Notes under the pieces: model-generated | Databases searched by the model: none | What the model was told of the DNA's origin: nothing | The model's input: only the letters and a program-made list of their open reading frames with translations | Shown here: positions 17,950 through 26,404 of the stretch, piece after piece | Layout of the letters: each line of letters opens with the position of its first letter | Position numbering within the stretch: the first letter of the stretch is position 1 | NCBI GenBank assembly: GCA_026706845.1 | Contig: JAPOXY010000005.1 | Location: forward strand, 1 to 42,460 | From: Gemmatimonadota bacterium | GTDB taxonomy: Bacteria > Latescibacterota > UBA2968 | Direction of reading: 5' to 3' | DNA length: 42,460 bases | Made by a program: the position numbers and the translations under genes

Positions 17950-20565
17950 ATGATGATAGAACGATCGCGGGTGATCCCGGTTGAAATTGGCGATGAGTTA
18001 AAGAAATCCATGCTCGATTATTCGATGAGCACGCTGGTCAATCGCGCGTTGCCAGATGTGCGCGATGGAATGAAGCCATCGCAAAGACGCATTTTGGTGG
18101 CGATGAATGACCTCGGTCTGGGCGCAAACCGGCAGCATCGAAAATGCGCTCATATAGCCGGTCACGCTTCGGGCAATTATCATCCGCACGGTGAAGACAT
18201 TGTCTATCCAACGCTGGTGCATCTGGCGCAGGATTTTAAGTTGCGTTATCCACTCGTAGATGGACAGGGTAATTTTGGCTCCATCGACGGGTATCCACCC
18301 GCTGCAATGCGCTACACAGAAGCGCGTATGGCCGGACCGGGGCAAGAAATGTTGAACGATCTCGAGAAAGAGACCGTTGATTATCGCCCCAACTACGACG
18401 AGCGCCTGGAAGAGCCCCAGGTATTGCCTTCGGCGTTTCCAAACATGATTTGCAACGGCGCTGTGGGAATTGCCACCACAATGGCCACGGCAATTCCGCC
18501 GCACAATTTGCAGGAGGTCGCCGATGGCCTTGTCGCATTGATCGACAATCCCGAATTGGATATCGCTGAATTGATGGAATATGTCAAAGCACCCGACTTT
18601 CCAACCGGTGGCATCATTTATGGGATAGGTGGCGTTTTAGACGCCTATCAGACGGGGCGCGGACATCTGCGAATCCGGGCAAAAGCCGATATAGAAGAAG
18701 ATAAAACCGGTCGAGAAACCATTATCATCACAGAAATCCCCTATATGGTGAACAAGACAACGCTATTGGAAAAAATGGCGGATCTGGTGCGCGAAAAACG
18801 CATTGAAGGGATTTCAAATATTCAGGATGAATCCGACCGCGATGGACTGCGCATCGTGGTGGAACTCAAACGCGATGTGGTCGGGGATGTGATCTTGAAC
18901 CAACTCTACAAACACACCCAATTGGAATCGACATTTGCGGCCAATATGGTTGCGCTGGTCAACGGCCGGCCGCAACAAGTGACCTTGAAGCACATGTTAC
19001 AGTGCTATATCGACCACCGCCACGATGTCGTAAAGCGACGCACGGAATACGAACTGCGAGTAGCGGAAGAGCGCGCACATATCCTGGAAGGATTAATACT
19101 CGCCCAGGACAATATCGACGAAGTAATCCGCATTATCCGCAGTTCAAAAGATACCAATGAAGCGCGGCGTGCGTTGACACAACTCAAATTGTCTAGAGGA
19201 CAACTCCAATCGACCGAAGAACAACACCAATTGTCTGAACGCCAGGTACAGGCCATTCTGTCCATGACACTGCAGCGATTGACCAACATGGAGCAACAAA
19301 AGATAGAAGACGAATATTCCGAACTGACGCAAGAGATTGAACGCTTGCGCTCTATTCTGGACAACCGCGAATCGCGCATGCAAATAGTCAAAGACGAATT
19401 GGGTGTGATGCGCGAAAAATACGGCGACGAGCGGCGGTCGGAAATCGTGTTCGCGGCCTCTGAGTTCAGCATTGAAGATTTGATCCGCGAAGAAGACATG
19501 GTCATTACCATTTCTCACAACGGATACATCAAACGCATTCCAGTATCCACCTATCGCGCACAAAACCGGGGCGGGCGCGGGATCACGGGAATGCGAACAA
19601 AGGATGAAGATTTTGTAGAAAGCTTATTCGTGGCATCCACCCACAGTTATATCCTCGTATTGACAGACCGCGGGCACTGCGTGTGGTTAAAAGTGCATGA
19701 AATTCCGCGGGGTACGCGTCAAGCGCGCGGCAGGCCCATTGTCAATGTGGTAGATATCCCCTATGGGCATAAGGTCGCTGAAGTCGTGCCAGTACGCGAA
19801 TTTGATGAGGATCGCTACCTGCTGTCCATAACCCGAAAGGGCCTGACTAAAAAGACCGCGCTATCGGCTTATAGTCGCCCGCGCAAGGGTGGCATTATTG
19901 CGATGAATGTGCGGGAAGACGATCAGCTAATCAAAGCCGCGATTACGGGAGGTGACGACCAGGTAGTCATTGCCACAAAGCAAGGGCAAGCTGTGTACTT
20001 TGAAGAAAACAAAGTGCGGGCTATGGGCCGCAACTCCCAGGGCGTGCGCGGCGTGTCTTTGCAAGGCGATGATGTCGTGGTGGGCATGGTCGTCGTTAAA
20101 CCTGAAGCTGTAGAGCAATCTCATTTATTGTCGATATGTGCCAATGGATATGGCAAGCGCTCGCCAATTTCGGAGTATCGCCTGACAAACCGGGGTGGTA
20201 AAGGCGTGATCAACATCAAAACTACAGACCGCAATGGGCCTGTGGTATCGGTGATGGGCGTGACGGAAGATAGCCGCGACGATATGGTGATTGTAACACA
20301 GAATGGCATCTTGATCCGACAGAAAGTAGCGGACGTGAGCGTGATTGGACGCAATACGCAGGGCGTGCGTTTGATCAACCCGGATGAGGGCGATCAGGTG
20401 ATCGATGTCGCGCAGGTCAGCCAGGATGAGGAAGAAGAAGTCGAAACCGCGATGGATGCAACATCTGAAGAAGTAAGTGAAACTGGAGATGAAAACACGG
20501 CTGAGGAAAACGGAACGATGAAGGCATTATGGCGCGAGGTACAAAAACGGGCGGGATGGAAGTGA
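17950..20565 (+). CDS. gyrA: DNA gyrase subunit A with non-canonical QRDR residues
   Basis: The 871-residue subunit carries the catalytic tyrosine Y122 (AAMRYTEARM), numbered exactly as in E. coli. The quinolone-determining region reads NYHPHGEDIVYPTLVHLAQ, so position 83 is Asp instead of Ser/Thr and position 87 is Pro instead of Asp/Glu. The C-terminal pinwheel domain includes GyrA-box-like QNRGGRG (near residue 537) and a later TNRGGKG, which supports gyrase rather than topoisomerase IV. The acidic tail (DEEEEVETAMDATSEEVSETGDE) is near the end. AAGGAG lies 11 bases before the ATG. A three-codon frame (ATG 17942 to TGA 17953) overlaps the start and could couple translation. A strong terminator follows. 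Confidence 0.95.
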   Translation: MMIERSRVIPVEIGDELKKSMLDYSMSTLVNRALPDVRDGMKPSQRRILVAMNDLGLGANRQHRKCAHIAGHASGNYHPHGEDIVYPTLVHLAQDFKLRYPLVDGQGNFGSIDGYPPAAMRYTEARMAGPGQEMLNDLEKETVDYRPNYDERLEEPQVLPSAFPNMICNGAVGIATTMATAIPPHNLQEVADGLVALIDNPELDIAELMEYVKAPDFPTGGIIYGIGGVLDAYQTGRGHLRIRAKADIEEDKTGRETIIITEIPYMVNKTTLLEKMADLVREKRIEGISNIQDESDRDGLRIVVELKRDVVGDVILNQLYKHTQLESTFAANMVALVNGRPQQVTLKHMLQCYIDHRHDVVKRRTEYELRVAEERAHILEGLILAQDNIDEVIRIIRSSKDTNEARRALTQLKLSRGQLQSTEEQHQLSERQVQAILSMTLQRLTNMEQQKIEDEYSELTQEIERLRSILDNRESRMQIVKDELGVMREKYGDERRSEIVFAASEFSIEDLIREEDMVITISHNGYIKRIPVSTYRAQNRGGRGITGMRTKDEDFVESLFVASTHSYILVLTDRGHCVWLKVHEIPRGTRQARGRPIVNVVDIPYGHKVAEVVPVREFDEDRYLLSITRKGLTKKTALSAYSRPRKGGIIAMNVREDDQLIKAAITGGDDQVVIATKQGQAVYFEENKVRAMGRNSQGVRGVSLQGDDVVVGMVVVKPEAVEQSHLLSICANGYGKRSPISEYRLTNRGGKGVINIKTTDRNGPVVSVMGVTEDSRDDMVIVTQNGILIRQKVADVSVIGRNTQGVRLINPDEGDQVIDVAQVSQDEEEEVETAMDATSEEVSETGDENTAEENGTMKALWREVQKRAGWK

Positions 20566-20594
20566 ACAACACAATCTTTTGAGTTGAAATACGC

Positions 20595-20625
20595 AGCGGC
20601 AGAGATTTTTCTCTGCCGCTTTTTT
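20595..20625 (+). terminator. Strong intrinsic terminator after gyrA
   Basis: A perfect 10-bp stem, AGCGGCAGAG (20595-20604) with CTCTGCCGCT (20611-20620), has a six-base loop and is followed by a T-run. It sits between gyrA and the convergent hom gene. The opposite strand lacks a matching T-run, so it mainly serves the gyrA side. Confidence 0.92.
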
Positions 20626-20639
20626 GTTTTCTCATCCTC

Positions 20640-21935
20640 TCACGGATGCAGAATCCGAATAATCTGCGGTTTTTCTGTCACAGCGGACAAATTCCCGATG
20701 CGCGTGATGGCGCGTTGCATCGCAGCTTCGGGAGCATCGTGCGTAATCATAATCAGAGGAACCGTGCCACCTTCTGTTTCCGAGCGCCCGTGCTGGATGA
20801 CCGTTTCTATGCTGATATCTTCACCGGCAAAGAGTGCGGCAACCTGTGCCAGCACCCCGGGTTTGTCGTAAACGGTAAGCCTACAATAGCTACCCGTCTG
20901 AATCTCGCCGACGGGAACGAGGTCTGCCTCGGGTAGCGGAGCAAGTGGTGCTCCCGCGGGACCAAGACCGGCTTTGCGCCGCTCGGCAATGGCGACCAGA
21001 TCGGCGACCACTGCGCTGGCTGTGGGCAATTCACCAGCGCCTTTGCCGTAAAAAACCTGGGCGTCAACCGCACTACCGACAATTTCCACAGCATTAAATT
21101 CATTGCGAATATCCGCCAGGAGTGCATCGTGAGGCACAAAGGCGGGATGCACGCGCACTTCAATGCGACTGCCCACCACGCGGGCTATGCCGAGCAATTT
21201 GATGGTATAGCCGAGTTCGCGGGCAAAATCGATATCCAATGCGGTAATATGAGAGATTCCCTCTTTGAGAATATCGCCGGACGAGACGCGCTGGCGAAAG
21301 GCGAGGCGACAGAGAAGTGCGAGCTTTTGGGCCGCATCTGTACCGTCGATATCCATGGTGGGATCGGCTTCGGCGAATCCTTTGTCCTGTGCTTCTTTGA
21401 GCATGGGATCAAAGTCCTCTCCGGCTTCTGTCATCCGGGTGAGGATGTAATTGGTCGTGCCGTTTAGGATACCGTAAAGCGATTGAATATTATTCGCCAC
21501 CAGCCCCTGACTGAGTGTCTGGATAATGGGAATACCACCGCACACACTGGCTTCAAAGCCGAGTCCTGCATTATTTTTCACCGCAGCCTCAAACAGGTCG
21601 TCGCCGCGTTCGGCAAGAAGAGCTTTGTTCGCCGTAACAACATCTTTCCCATTTTGAAGCGCCGCGAGAACGAGATCATAAGCCGCATCAACACCGCCCA
21701 TCACCTCAACCACAATCTGAATTGTCGGATCCGCGACCACATCCATAGGATTGGTCGTAAAACAATCGGGAATCAAATCAATTGCGCGAGACTTGGACAA
21801 ATCGCGCACAGCAACCTTGCGAACATCGAGATCGAGACCTCGAACGTCTTTGAATTCGCGTTCCCGGTCTCGAAGGATGCGGGCCACACCGCCGCCCACA
21901 ACACCCATGCCAATCAAGCCAATACCAATTGCCAC
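20640..21935 (-). CDS. hom: Homoserine dehydrogenase with C-terminal ACT domain
   Basis: The 431-residue enzyme reduces aspartate semialdehyde to homoserine, feeding threonine and methionine synthesis. The GTG start (21935) has GAGGT four bases upstream. The N-terminal Rossmann motif is GLIGMGVVGGGVARIL. The catalytic part shows NGTTNYILTRM, QDKGFAEADPTMDIDGTDAAQKLALL and the dimer region after it. An ACT domain occupies roughly residues 348-425 (RLTVYDKPGVLAQVAALFAGEDISIE), which usually mediates allosteric feedback, typically by threonine. It is a single-function enzyme, not fused to aspartokinase. It converges with gyrA and diverges from the dehydrogenase at 22042. Confidence 0.94.
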   Translation of the reverse strand: MAIGIGLIGMGVVGGGVARILRDREREFKDVRGLDLDVRKVAVRDLSKSRAIDLIPDCFTTNPMDVVADPTIQIVVEVMGGVDAAYDLVLAALQNGKDVVTANKALLAERGDDLFEAAVKNNAGLGFEASVCGGIPIIQTLSQGLVANNIQSLYGILNGTTNYILTRMTEAGEDFDPMLKEAQDKGFAEADPTMDIDGTDAAQKLALLCRLAFRQRVSSGDILKEGISHITALDIDFARELGYTIKLLGIARVVGSRIEVRVHPAFVPHDALLADIRNEFNAVEIVGSAVDAQVFYGKGAGELPTASAVVADLVAIAERRKAGLGPAGAPLAPLPEADLVPVGEIQTGSYCRLTVYDKPGVLAQVAALFAGEDISIETVIQHGRSETEGGTVPLIMITHDAPEAAMQRAITRIGNLSAVTEKPQIIRILHP

Positions 21936-21998
21936 TTTTACCTCATAAGGTTAAAGATGAAAATATTTTCGTTTTTCTTTATACTATCAAACTGCTAA

Positions 21999-22027
21999 AG
22001 TGTATCCTAAGGGCTTTCTCTTGTCAA
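21999..22027 (-). promoter_or_regulatory. Candidate promoter for hom
   Basis: On the reverse strand TTGACA (22022-22027) is followed after 17 bases by TACACT (21999-22004). This gives a perfect -35 and a 4/6 -10. The leader to the GTG would be about 55-60 bases. It lies just upstream of the ribosome site of the divergent dehydrogenase, so the two genes may interfere in transcription. Confidence 0.5.
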
Positions 22028-22041
22028 GAAAAGGATTTGAT

Positions 22042-23124
22042 ATGGGTGATCTGCCAAAAACAATGCCCGCAGTCATGTGCCGCGCGCCCGAAGATTATCG
22101 CCTGGAAGAATACGCAGTGCCCCAGATAGAGGCGGGTGAGGTTCTAATTCGCGTGCAATCGGTCGGTATATGTGCAAGCGATTTAAAGTGCTATCTGGGA
22201 GCACCCATGTTCTGGGGCGATACCCACCGCGAGGGCTATTGCCAGGCACCGATTATTCCCGGGCACGAATTTGTGGGAGAAGTCGTTGCACTCGGCGACG
22301 GTGCGGGTGACAAATACGGGTTGGCGATTGGCGACCTCGCCGTATCGGAGCAAATTGTGCCGTGCGGCACATGTCGTTATTGCTTGCGCGGGCAATACTG
22401 GATGTGCATGGTACACGATATTTACGGCTTTCGCCAGGCGACCTTTGGCGCAATGGCAGAATATTGCAGGCTGCCCGCTAAAGCCCTGAATTATCGCGTA
22501 CCAAAATCCATACCCGCCGCGCATGCGGCGTACGTAGAACCCCTCGCCTGTGCGATTCACGCGGTCGAACGCGGCAATATTCAGTTAAATGACACCGTCG
22601 TCATTGCCGGCGCGGGACCGCTGGGCCTGGGTATGGTCGCTGCCGCGCGTATGAAGAATCCCGCTTTGCTAATTGCGTTAGATCTGGATGATAGACGGTT
22701 GGAAATAGCCAGAGCGTGTGGGGCAGACCTGGGATTGAATCCAAATTCGGTAGATGTGATCGACGAAGTTCACAAGTTGACCGGGGGTTATGGTTGCGAT
22801 GTGTATATCGAGGCGACCGGGCATCCCGCAGCAGTGGAACAGGGACTGCTTATGATTTGCAAACTCGGCACATTTGTCGAATTCAGCGTAATGCGCGAAC
22901 CCGTGACAACGGATTGGACGATTATTGGCGACACCAAAGAACTCAATATTCACGGCGCGCATCTGAGTCCCCATTGCTATCCCATTGCCATTCGAATGCT
23001 GGAACAGGGCCTTCTCCCAATGGACCAGATCGTAACCCATCAATTGCCACTTGAGGATTTTCACCAGGGCATTGACCTCGTCGCAGATGGAACGCAATCC
23101 GTAAAGGTGACATTGAGACCATAG
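22042..23124 (+). CDS. Zinc-dependent medium-chain alcohol/polyol dehydrogenase
   Basis: The 360-residue protein starts at the ATG at 22042, with AAAAGGA six bases upstream; the frame extends to 22000 without such support. It is a medium-chain dehydrogenase/reductase. Catalytic zinc ligands are C44 (GICASD) and H75-E76 (PGHEF). The structural zinc site is complete: C108, C111, C114, C122 (CGTCRYCLRGQYWMC). The NAD(P)-binding Rossmann motif is VVIAGAGPLGLGMV. The closest known types are sorbitol-, threonine- and related polyol dehydrogenases; the substrate cannot be fixed. It is followed after 19 bases by an SDR and then a cupin, suggesting a small catabolic operon for a sugar or polyol. Confidence 0.88.
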   Translation: MGDLPKTMPAVMCRAPEDYRLEEYAVPQIEAGEVLIRVQSVGICASDLKCYLGAPMFWGDTHREGYCQAPIIPGHEFVGEVVALGDGAGDKYGLAIGDLAVSEQIVPCGTCRYCLRGQYWMCMVHDIYGFRQATFGAMAEYCRLPAKALNYRVPKSIPAAHAAYVEPLACAIHAVERGNIQLNDTVVIAGAGPLGLGMVAAARMKNPALLIALDLDDRRLEIARACGADLGLNPNSVDVIDEVHKLTGGYGCDVYIEATGHPAAVEQGLLMICKLGTFVEFSVMREPVTTDWTIIGDTKELNIHGAHLSPHCYPIAIRMLEQGLLPMDQIVTHQLPLEDFHQGIDLVADGTQSVKVTLRP

Positions 23125-23143
23125 ATGACCACTGGAGAACAAC

Positions 23144-23923
23144 ATGTCAGAAATATATGTAATGGATTTATTTCGATTGGATGGAAAGGTCGCGTTAATC
23201 ACCGGGGGATCCAAAGGATTGGGCGCATCAATGGCGATGGGATTGGCGCAGGCCGGTGCAAAAACCGTCATTTGCTCGCGGACGCAGGCAGATTGTGACC
23301 GCGTGGCCACAGAGATCGCAGAAGAAACAAAACAAGAGAGTCTCGGTATCGCTGGAGATGTAACCCGTGAAAAAGACGTGGATCGGGTATTTGATACCGT
23401 CATCGAGAAATACGGCAAGTTAGACGTGTTAATCAACAGCGCGGGGATTAATATTCGGCATCCCGTAGAGGATTTTCCCCTCGACGAGTTTAAGCAAGTA
23501 ATCGATATCAATCTGACTGGCGTATGGTTGTGTTGCCGTGCGGCTGCCCGGGTTATGAAGCCCCAGGGATCGGGTTCAGTGGTGAACATCGCGTCGGCAT
23601 TAAGCGGCGTCGGATTAAGAGAGCGCTCGGCCTATTGTTCGTCAAAGGCGGGATTAATCGGCATGACAAAAACGATGGCTCTGGAGTGGGCCGAGTCCAA
23701 TGTGCGGTGTAACGCATTGTGTCCCGGACCGTTTTTGACAGAGATCAATGTACCGCTTCTAAAGACACCCGAGAAAGTGAAGTCGTTGTTGGCATTGACG
23801 GCATTAAATCGCTGGGCCGAGTTGCATGAAATTCGTGGCGCAGCATTGTTTTTGGCGAGCGATGCATCCAGCTTTATGACGGGAGCATCGCTATATGTAG
23901 ATGGCGGATGGAACGCCCAATAA
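23144..23923 (+). CDS. Short-chain dehydrogenase/reductase (gluconate 5-dehydrogenase / KduD-like)
   Basis: The 259-residue classical SDR begins after GGAGAA. The cofactor motif is TGGSKGLG (residues 20-27). NSAGI replaces the common NNAG, the catalytic serine lies in VVNIASALS, and the YxxxK pair is Y164 and K168 (YCSSK). The C-terminal FLASDASSFMTGASLYVDGGW is typical of glucose 1-dehydrogenase-like and gluconate 5-dehydrogenase-like enzymes. It probably oxidises or reduces a sugar acid or polyol together with the upstream zinc dehydrogenase. Exact substrate unknown. Confidence 0.88.
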   Translation: MSEIYVMDLFRLDGKVALITGGSKGLGASMAMGLAQAGAKTVICSRTQADCDRVATEIAEETKQESLGIAGDVTREKDVDRVFDTVIEKYGKLDVLINSAGINIRHPVEDFPLDEFKQVIDINLTGVWLCCRAAARVMKPQGSGSVVNIASALSGVGLRERSAYCSSKAGLIGMTKTMALEWAESNVRCNALCPGPFLTEINVPLLKTPEKVKSLLALTALNRWAELHEIRGAALFLASDASSFMTGASLYVDGGWNAQ

Positions 23924-23948
23924 ACCATCAAAGTGAAGGAAAATCAAA

Positions 23949-24407
23949 GTGATAGAAAAAATCAACGAATCGGAAATAGAGGAAATAGCGCGCCAATCGC
24001 GCACGGGCAAATACGGTTTGTCTCGAAAGGATATTTCTGGAGCATTGGAGACCGAAGGACAACCATTTGAGGTTGAATGGGTGCGATTGCCGCCGGGAAA
24101 AATAAATTTTCCGTGTCACGCGCATCAGGTACAGTGGGAATTTTATATCGTACTCTGCGGCCAAGGCACCGTGCGCCGAAATGATCACACATTTAAAGTG
24201 GGAGCAGGCGACGCATTTGTTCAGCCCCCAGGAACTGCGCATCAGATTCGCAATACAAGTGCGACAGAAGACTTGATTTATTATGTCATTGCCGACAATC
24301 CCGTAAGTGACCCGGTCTATTATCCCGACTCAGATAAATGGGCAATTCGCCCACCGGGCAAATTGGGCCGCCTGACCGAGACGGAATATTACGATGGGGA
24401 AGAGTAG
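23949..24407 (+). CDS. Cupin-domain protein
   Basis: The 152-residue protein starts at a GTG with GAAGGA about 8 bases upstream. It shows both cupin motifs: H57-x-H59-x4-E64 (CHAHQVQWEFYIVLCGQG) and H98 in PPGTAHQIRN, so the four metal ligands are present. Single-domain cupins of this type act as sugar isomerases or epimerases, small dioxygenases or binding proteins. The position after a zinc dehydrogenase and an SDR suggests carbohydrate metabolism. Its stop codon overlaps a palindromic repeat (24408-24428). Function beyond the cupin fold is not resolved. Confidence 0.82.
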   Translation: MIEKINESEIEEIARQSRTGKYGLSRKDISGALETEGQPFEVEWVRLPPGKINFPCHAHQVQWEFYIVLCGQGTVRRNDHTFKVGAGDAFVQPPGTAHQIRNTSATEDLIYYVIADNPVSDPVYYPDSDKWAIRPPGKLGRLTETEYYDGEE

Positions 24408-24428
24408 GGGCGACCCTTGTGGTCGCCC
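24408..24428. repeat. REP-like palindrome abutting the cupin stop codon
   Basis: GGGCGACC (24408-24415) pairs perfectly with GGTCGCCC (24421-24428) around a CTTGT loop. Read through, it encodes the GDPCGRP peptide that I recall as a frequent spurious translation product of dispersed palindromes in environmental genomes. Only one copy is seen in this window, so dispersal is inferred. Confidence 0.5.
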
Positions 24429-24447
24429 GCCTGGAGATCATAAAAAT

Positions 24448-25353
24448 ATGAATTGGAAAATCCAAATCGCTAAAATCATATTGGACGAAGTAATTACAAC
24501 TGTATCGGAACAAGAGTTTAATCGACTTGCCAGTGGCTTAAATATTAATGAAAAACCAGAAGATAAGGTTCGCTACGCGCTCGAATCACTTGGGAAACTT
24601 GGAATCGGCGAGATGTCCGATTACCACGATGAATGGGTCGCGCTTTTTTATCACTGGTATCAGCCCGCTCACATAAACCTTGCGTATAGTATGATTAAAT
24701 CAACTGGCATATTGAATGAAAAACTGCACATTGTAGATTTCGGGTGCGGCTCGCTGGCAATGCAATTCGGTGTTGCGTTAGCAGTAGCGGACAAGATAAA
24801 TAAGAAATCAATAACTGAAATCAGGATAGATTCAATAGATACAAGTCCGGCCATGATCAAAGTCGGGCAGAAGATGTGGGAGTTGTTCAAACTAAGGGCG
24901 TGCAGATACCCCGATCTCTACAATGCGTGCGAAATCATAAAGCCGAAGTACTACAGCGACATTAAAAAAGTTGAATTGGCAAAGAATAGCGACTGTTGGA
25001 TTAGCGCAATACACTCAGTTTACGAAGCAAACAAAGCCGATGTAAAGCAGTCGCTCAAGTCCCTTGTAGATAGACTCCGCCCCGATACGTGTTTCCTGTC
25101 CACAAACTCTTCAAAGGAATCTCTTTTGTCAGAAGTGTGGCCTTTTGCTTCCACTAACAGTAAAAACGTTGACCCCCAGCCCCAGTTCAATGGCGCGCTA
25201 ACACAAATTACGCGGTGGAGAAGAAAACTGAACAACACACATTCACAATCCCATGGTTATCTATACTCTCCCGTCACATGGGAATGGCGTGACGCCGCAA
25301 TCTGGCGTTTTTATTCTTGGAAGTACCTACCGACGCATTTACAAGGATGGTGA
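24448..25353 (+). CDS. Class I SAM-dependent methyltransferase-like protein
   Basis: The chosen start (24448, MNWKIQIAKIILDEV) gives 301 residues; an upstream extension would translate the palindromic repeat and is rejected. Motif I is IVDFGCGSLAMQFG (from about residue 95, D97), followed by an acidic residue after the next strand in DSIDTSPAMIKVG, as expected for SAM binding. The remainder matches no methyltransferase subfamily I can name, and the substrate could be protein, RNA or a small molecule. The gene ends five bases before the radical SAM gene, so the two are probably co-transcribed. Base use is more AT-rich than in the cupin before it, hinting at a separate origin. Confidence 0.7.
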   Translation: MNWKIQIAKIILDEVITTVSEQEFNRLASGLNINEKPEDKVRYALESLGKLGIGEMSDYHDEWVALFYHWYQPAHINLAYSMIKSTGILNEKLHIVDFGCGSLAMQFGVALAVADKINKKSITEIRIDSIDTSPAMIKVGQKMWELFKLRACRYPDLYNACEIIKPKYYSDIKKVELAKNSDCWISAIHSVYEANKADVKQSLKSLVDRLRPDTCFLSTNSSKESLLSEVWPFASTNSKNVDPQPQFNGALTQITRWRRKLNNTHSQSHGYLYSPVTWEWRDAAIWRFYSWKYLPTHLQGW

Positions 25354-25358
25354 TCTTT

Positions 25359-26291
25359 ATGACTACATCTAATCAATACCTGTTATTTGATGATGCCGAT
25401 GTGGATCAGTTCCCAGCGGAGAGTCAACCGGAAGATCGGCCTGATCGCATTGGACAAGCCGAGGTCGAATATAAGCCTACCAGCACGATATTGACGCCCG
25501 CTACCGGGTTCATGGACGCCTACGACTATACCTTGAATCCGTATAGCGGATGCTCTTATGGCTGCACCTACTGCTATGCAGCGTTTTTCAGCCGCGACCG
25601 CACAAAGCAAGACTCATGGGGCTATTGGGTTAGTGTCAAAGAGAATGCGGTCAAAAAAATGGAAGGGATCAAACGCCCCCTTGATGACAAGCTTATCTAC
25701 ATGAGCAGTGTCACCGATCCCTACCAACCCATTGAGCGTGAACTGAAGATAACCCGCAAGTTACTGAAAATTATGGCAGAGGGGTACAAACCCAAATTGG
25801 TCGTACAAACGCGTAGCCCCGATGTCGTGCGCGACTGCGACTTGTTCCATCGAATAAAAAAAAGAGGCGGACAGGTGCAGGTGAATATGACTGTCACCAC
25901 TGACGACGAAGACATAAGGCGCACTTTCGAGCCGTACTGTCCTTCCAATGCTATGCGATTACGTGCAATCGAACAGGTTCAGGCTGAGGGCATCGAAGCT
26001 TGCATCACCATGACCCCCTTGCTGTTGGTAAAAGACGCCGAGGTATTCTGCAAGAATTTGCTAAACACACATGTCAAAAAATTCATTGCACAACCATTCC
26101 ACTTCCAGCGGGGCAGGTTTGTTGCAGGCACAAGCGAAAAAGCGTTCGCACTGATGGTAGAAAAACTCGGATGTACACCATCATCATTCCGCGACGAATA
26201 TATGCAGCACTACGATGAGACGGCAGAGGTTCTTCGCAAGAATTTGCCGAACCTGGGTGAAGGTAAAGACGGATTCGCACCCCCCTTCTAA
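25359..26291 (+). CDS. Radical SAM protein of the SplB-like (COG1533 / Rv2578c) group
   Basis: The product is 310 residues from the ATG at 25359, which has AAGGATGG upstream. The 4Fe-4S cluster motif is C65-x3-C69-x2-C72 (CSYGCTYCYA). The preceding LNPYSGC and the later SVTDPYQPIERELKITRKLL and VQTRSPDVVRD are typical of the spore-photoproduct-lyase-like group often annotated as DNA repair photolyase. Real substrates for most of these proteins are unknown. It sits between a methyltransferase and a NucS-like nuclease, a setting compatible with nucleic-acid modification or repair. Confidence 0.85.
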   Translation: MTTSNQYLLFDDADVDQFPAESQPEDRPDRIGQAEVEYKPTSTILTPATGFMDAYDYTLNPYSGCSYGCTYCYAAFFSRDRTKQDSWGYWVSVKENAVKKMEGIKRPLDDKLIYMSSVTDPYQPIERELKITRKLLKIMAEGYKPKLVVQTRSPDVVRDCDLFHRIKKRGGQVQVNMTVTTDDEDIRRTFEPYCPSNAMRLRAIEQVQAEGIEACITMTPLLLVKDAEVFCKNLLNTHVKKFIAQPFHFQRGRFVAGTSEKAFALMVEKLGCTPSSFRDEYMQHYDETAEVLRKNLPNLGEGKDGFAPPF

Positions 26292-26404
26292 ATATACTTT
26301 TGGACGGGTACAGAGGCACACCCCTGCACAATTTAGACAAAAAAAGAACCCTTACCCTGGCGAGGGCCAAAATCCCGTCAGAGATAAAACCAGGGAGAAG
26401 CAAA

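Noticed and set aside
22678-23589. 303-codon reverse-strand ORF over the dehydrogenase/SDR junction
   Set aside because: It is antisense to two clear enzymes with full motifs, and it has no recognisable domain.
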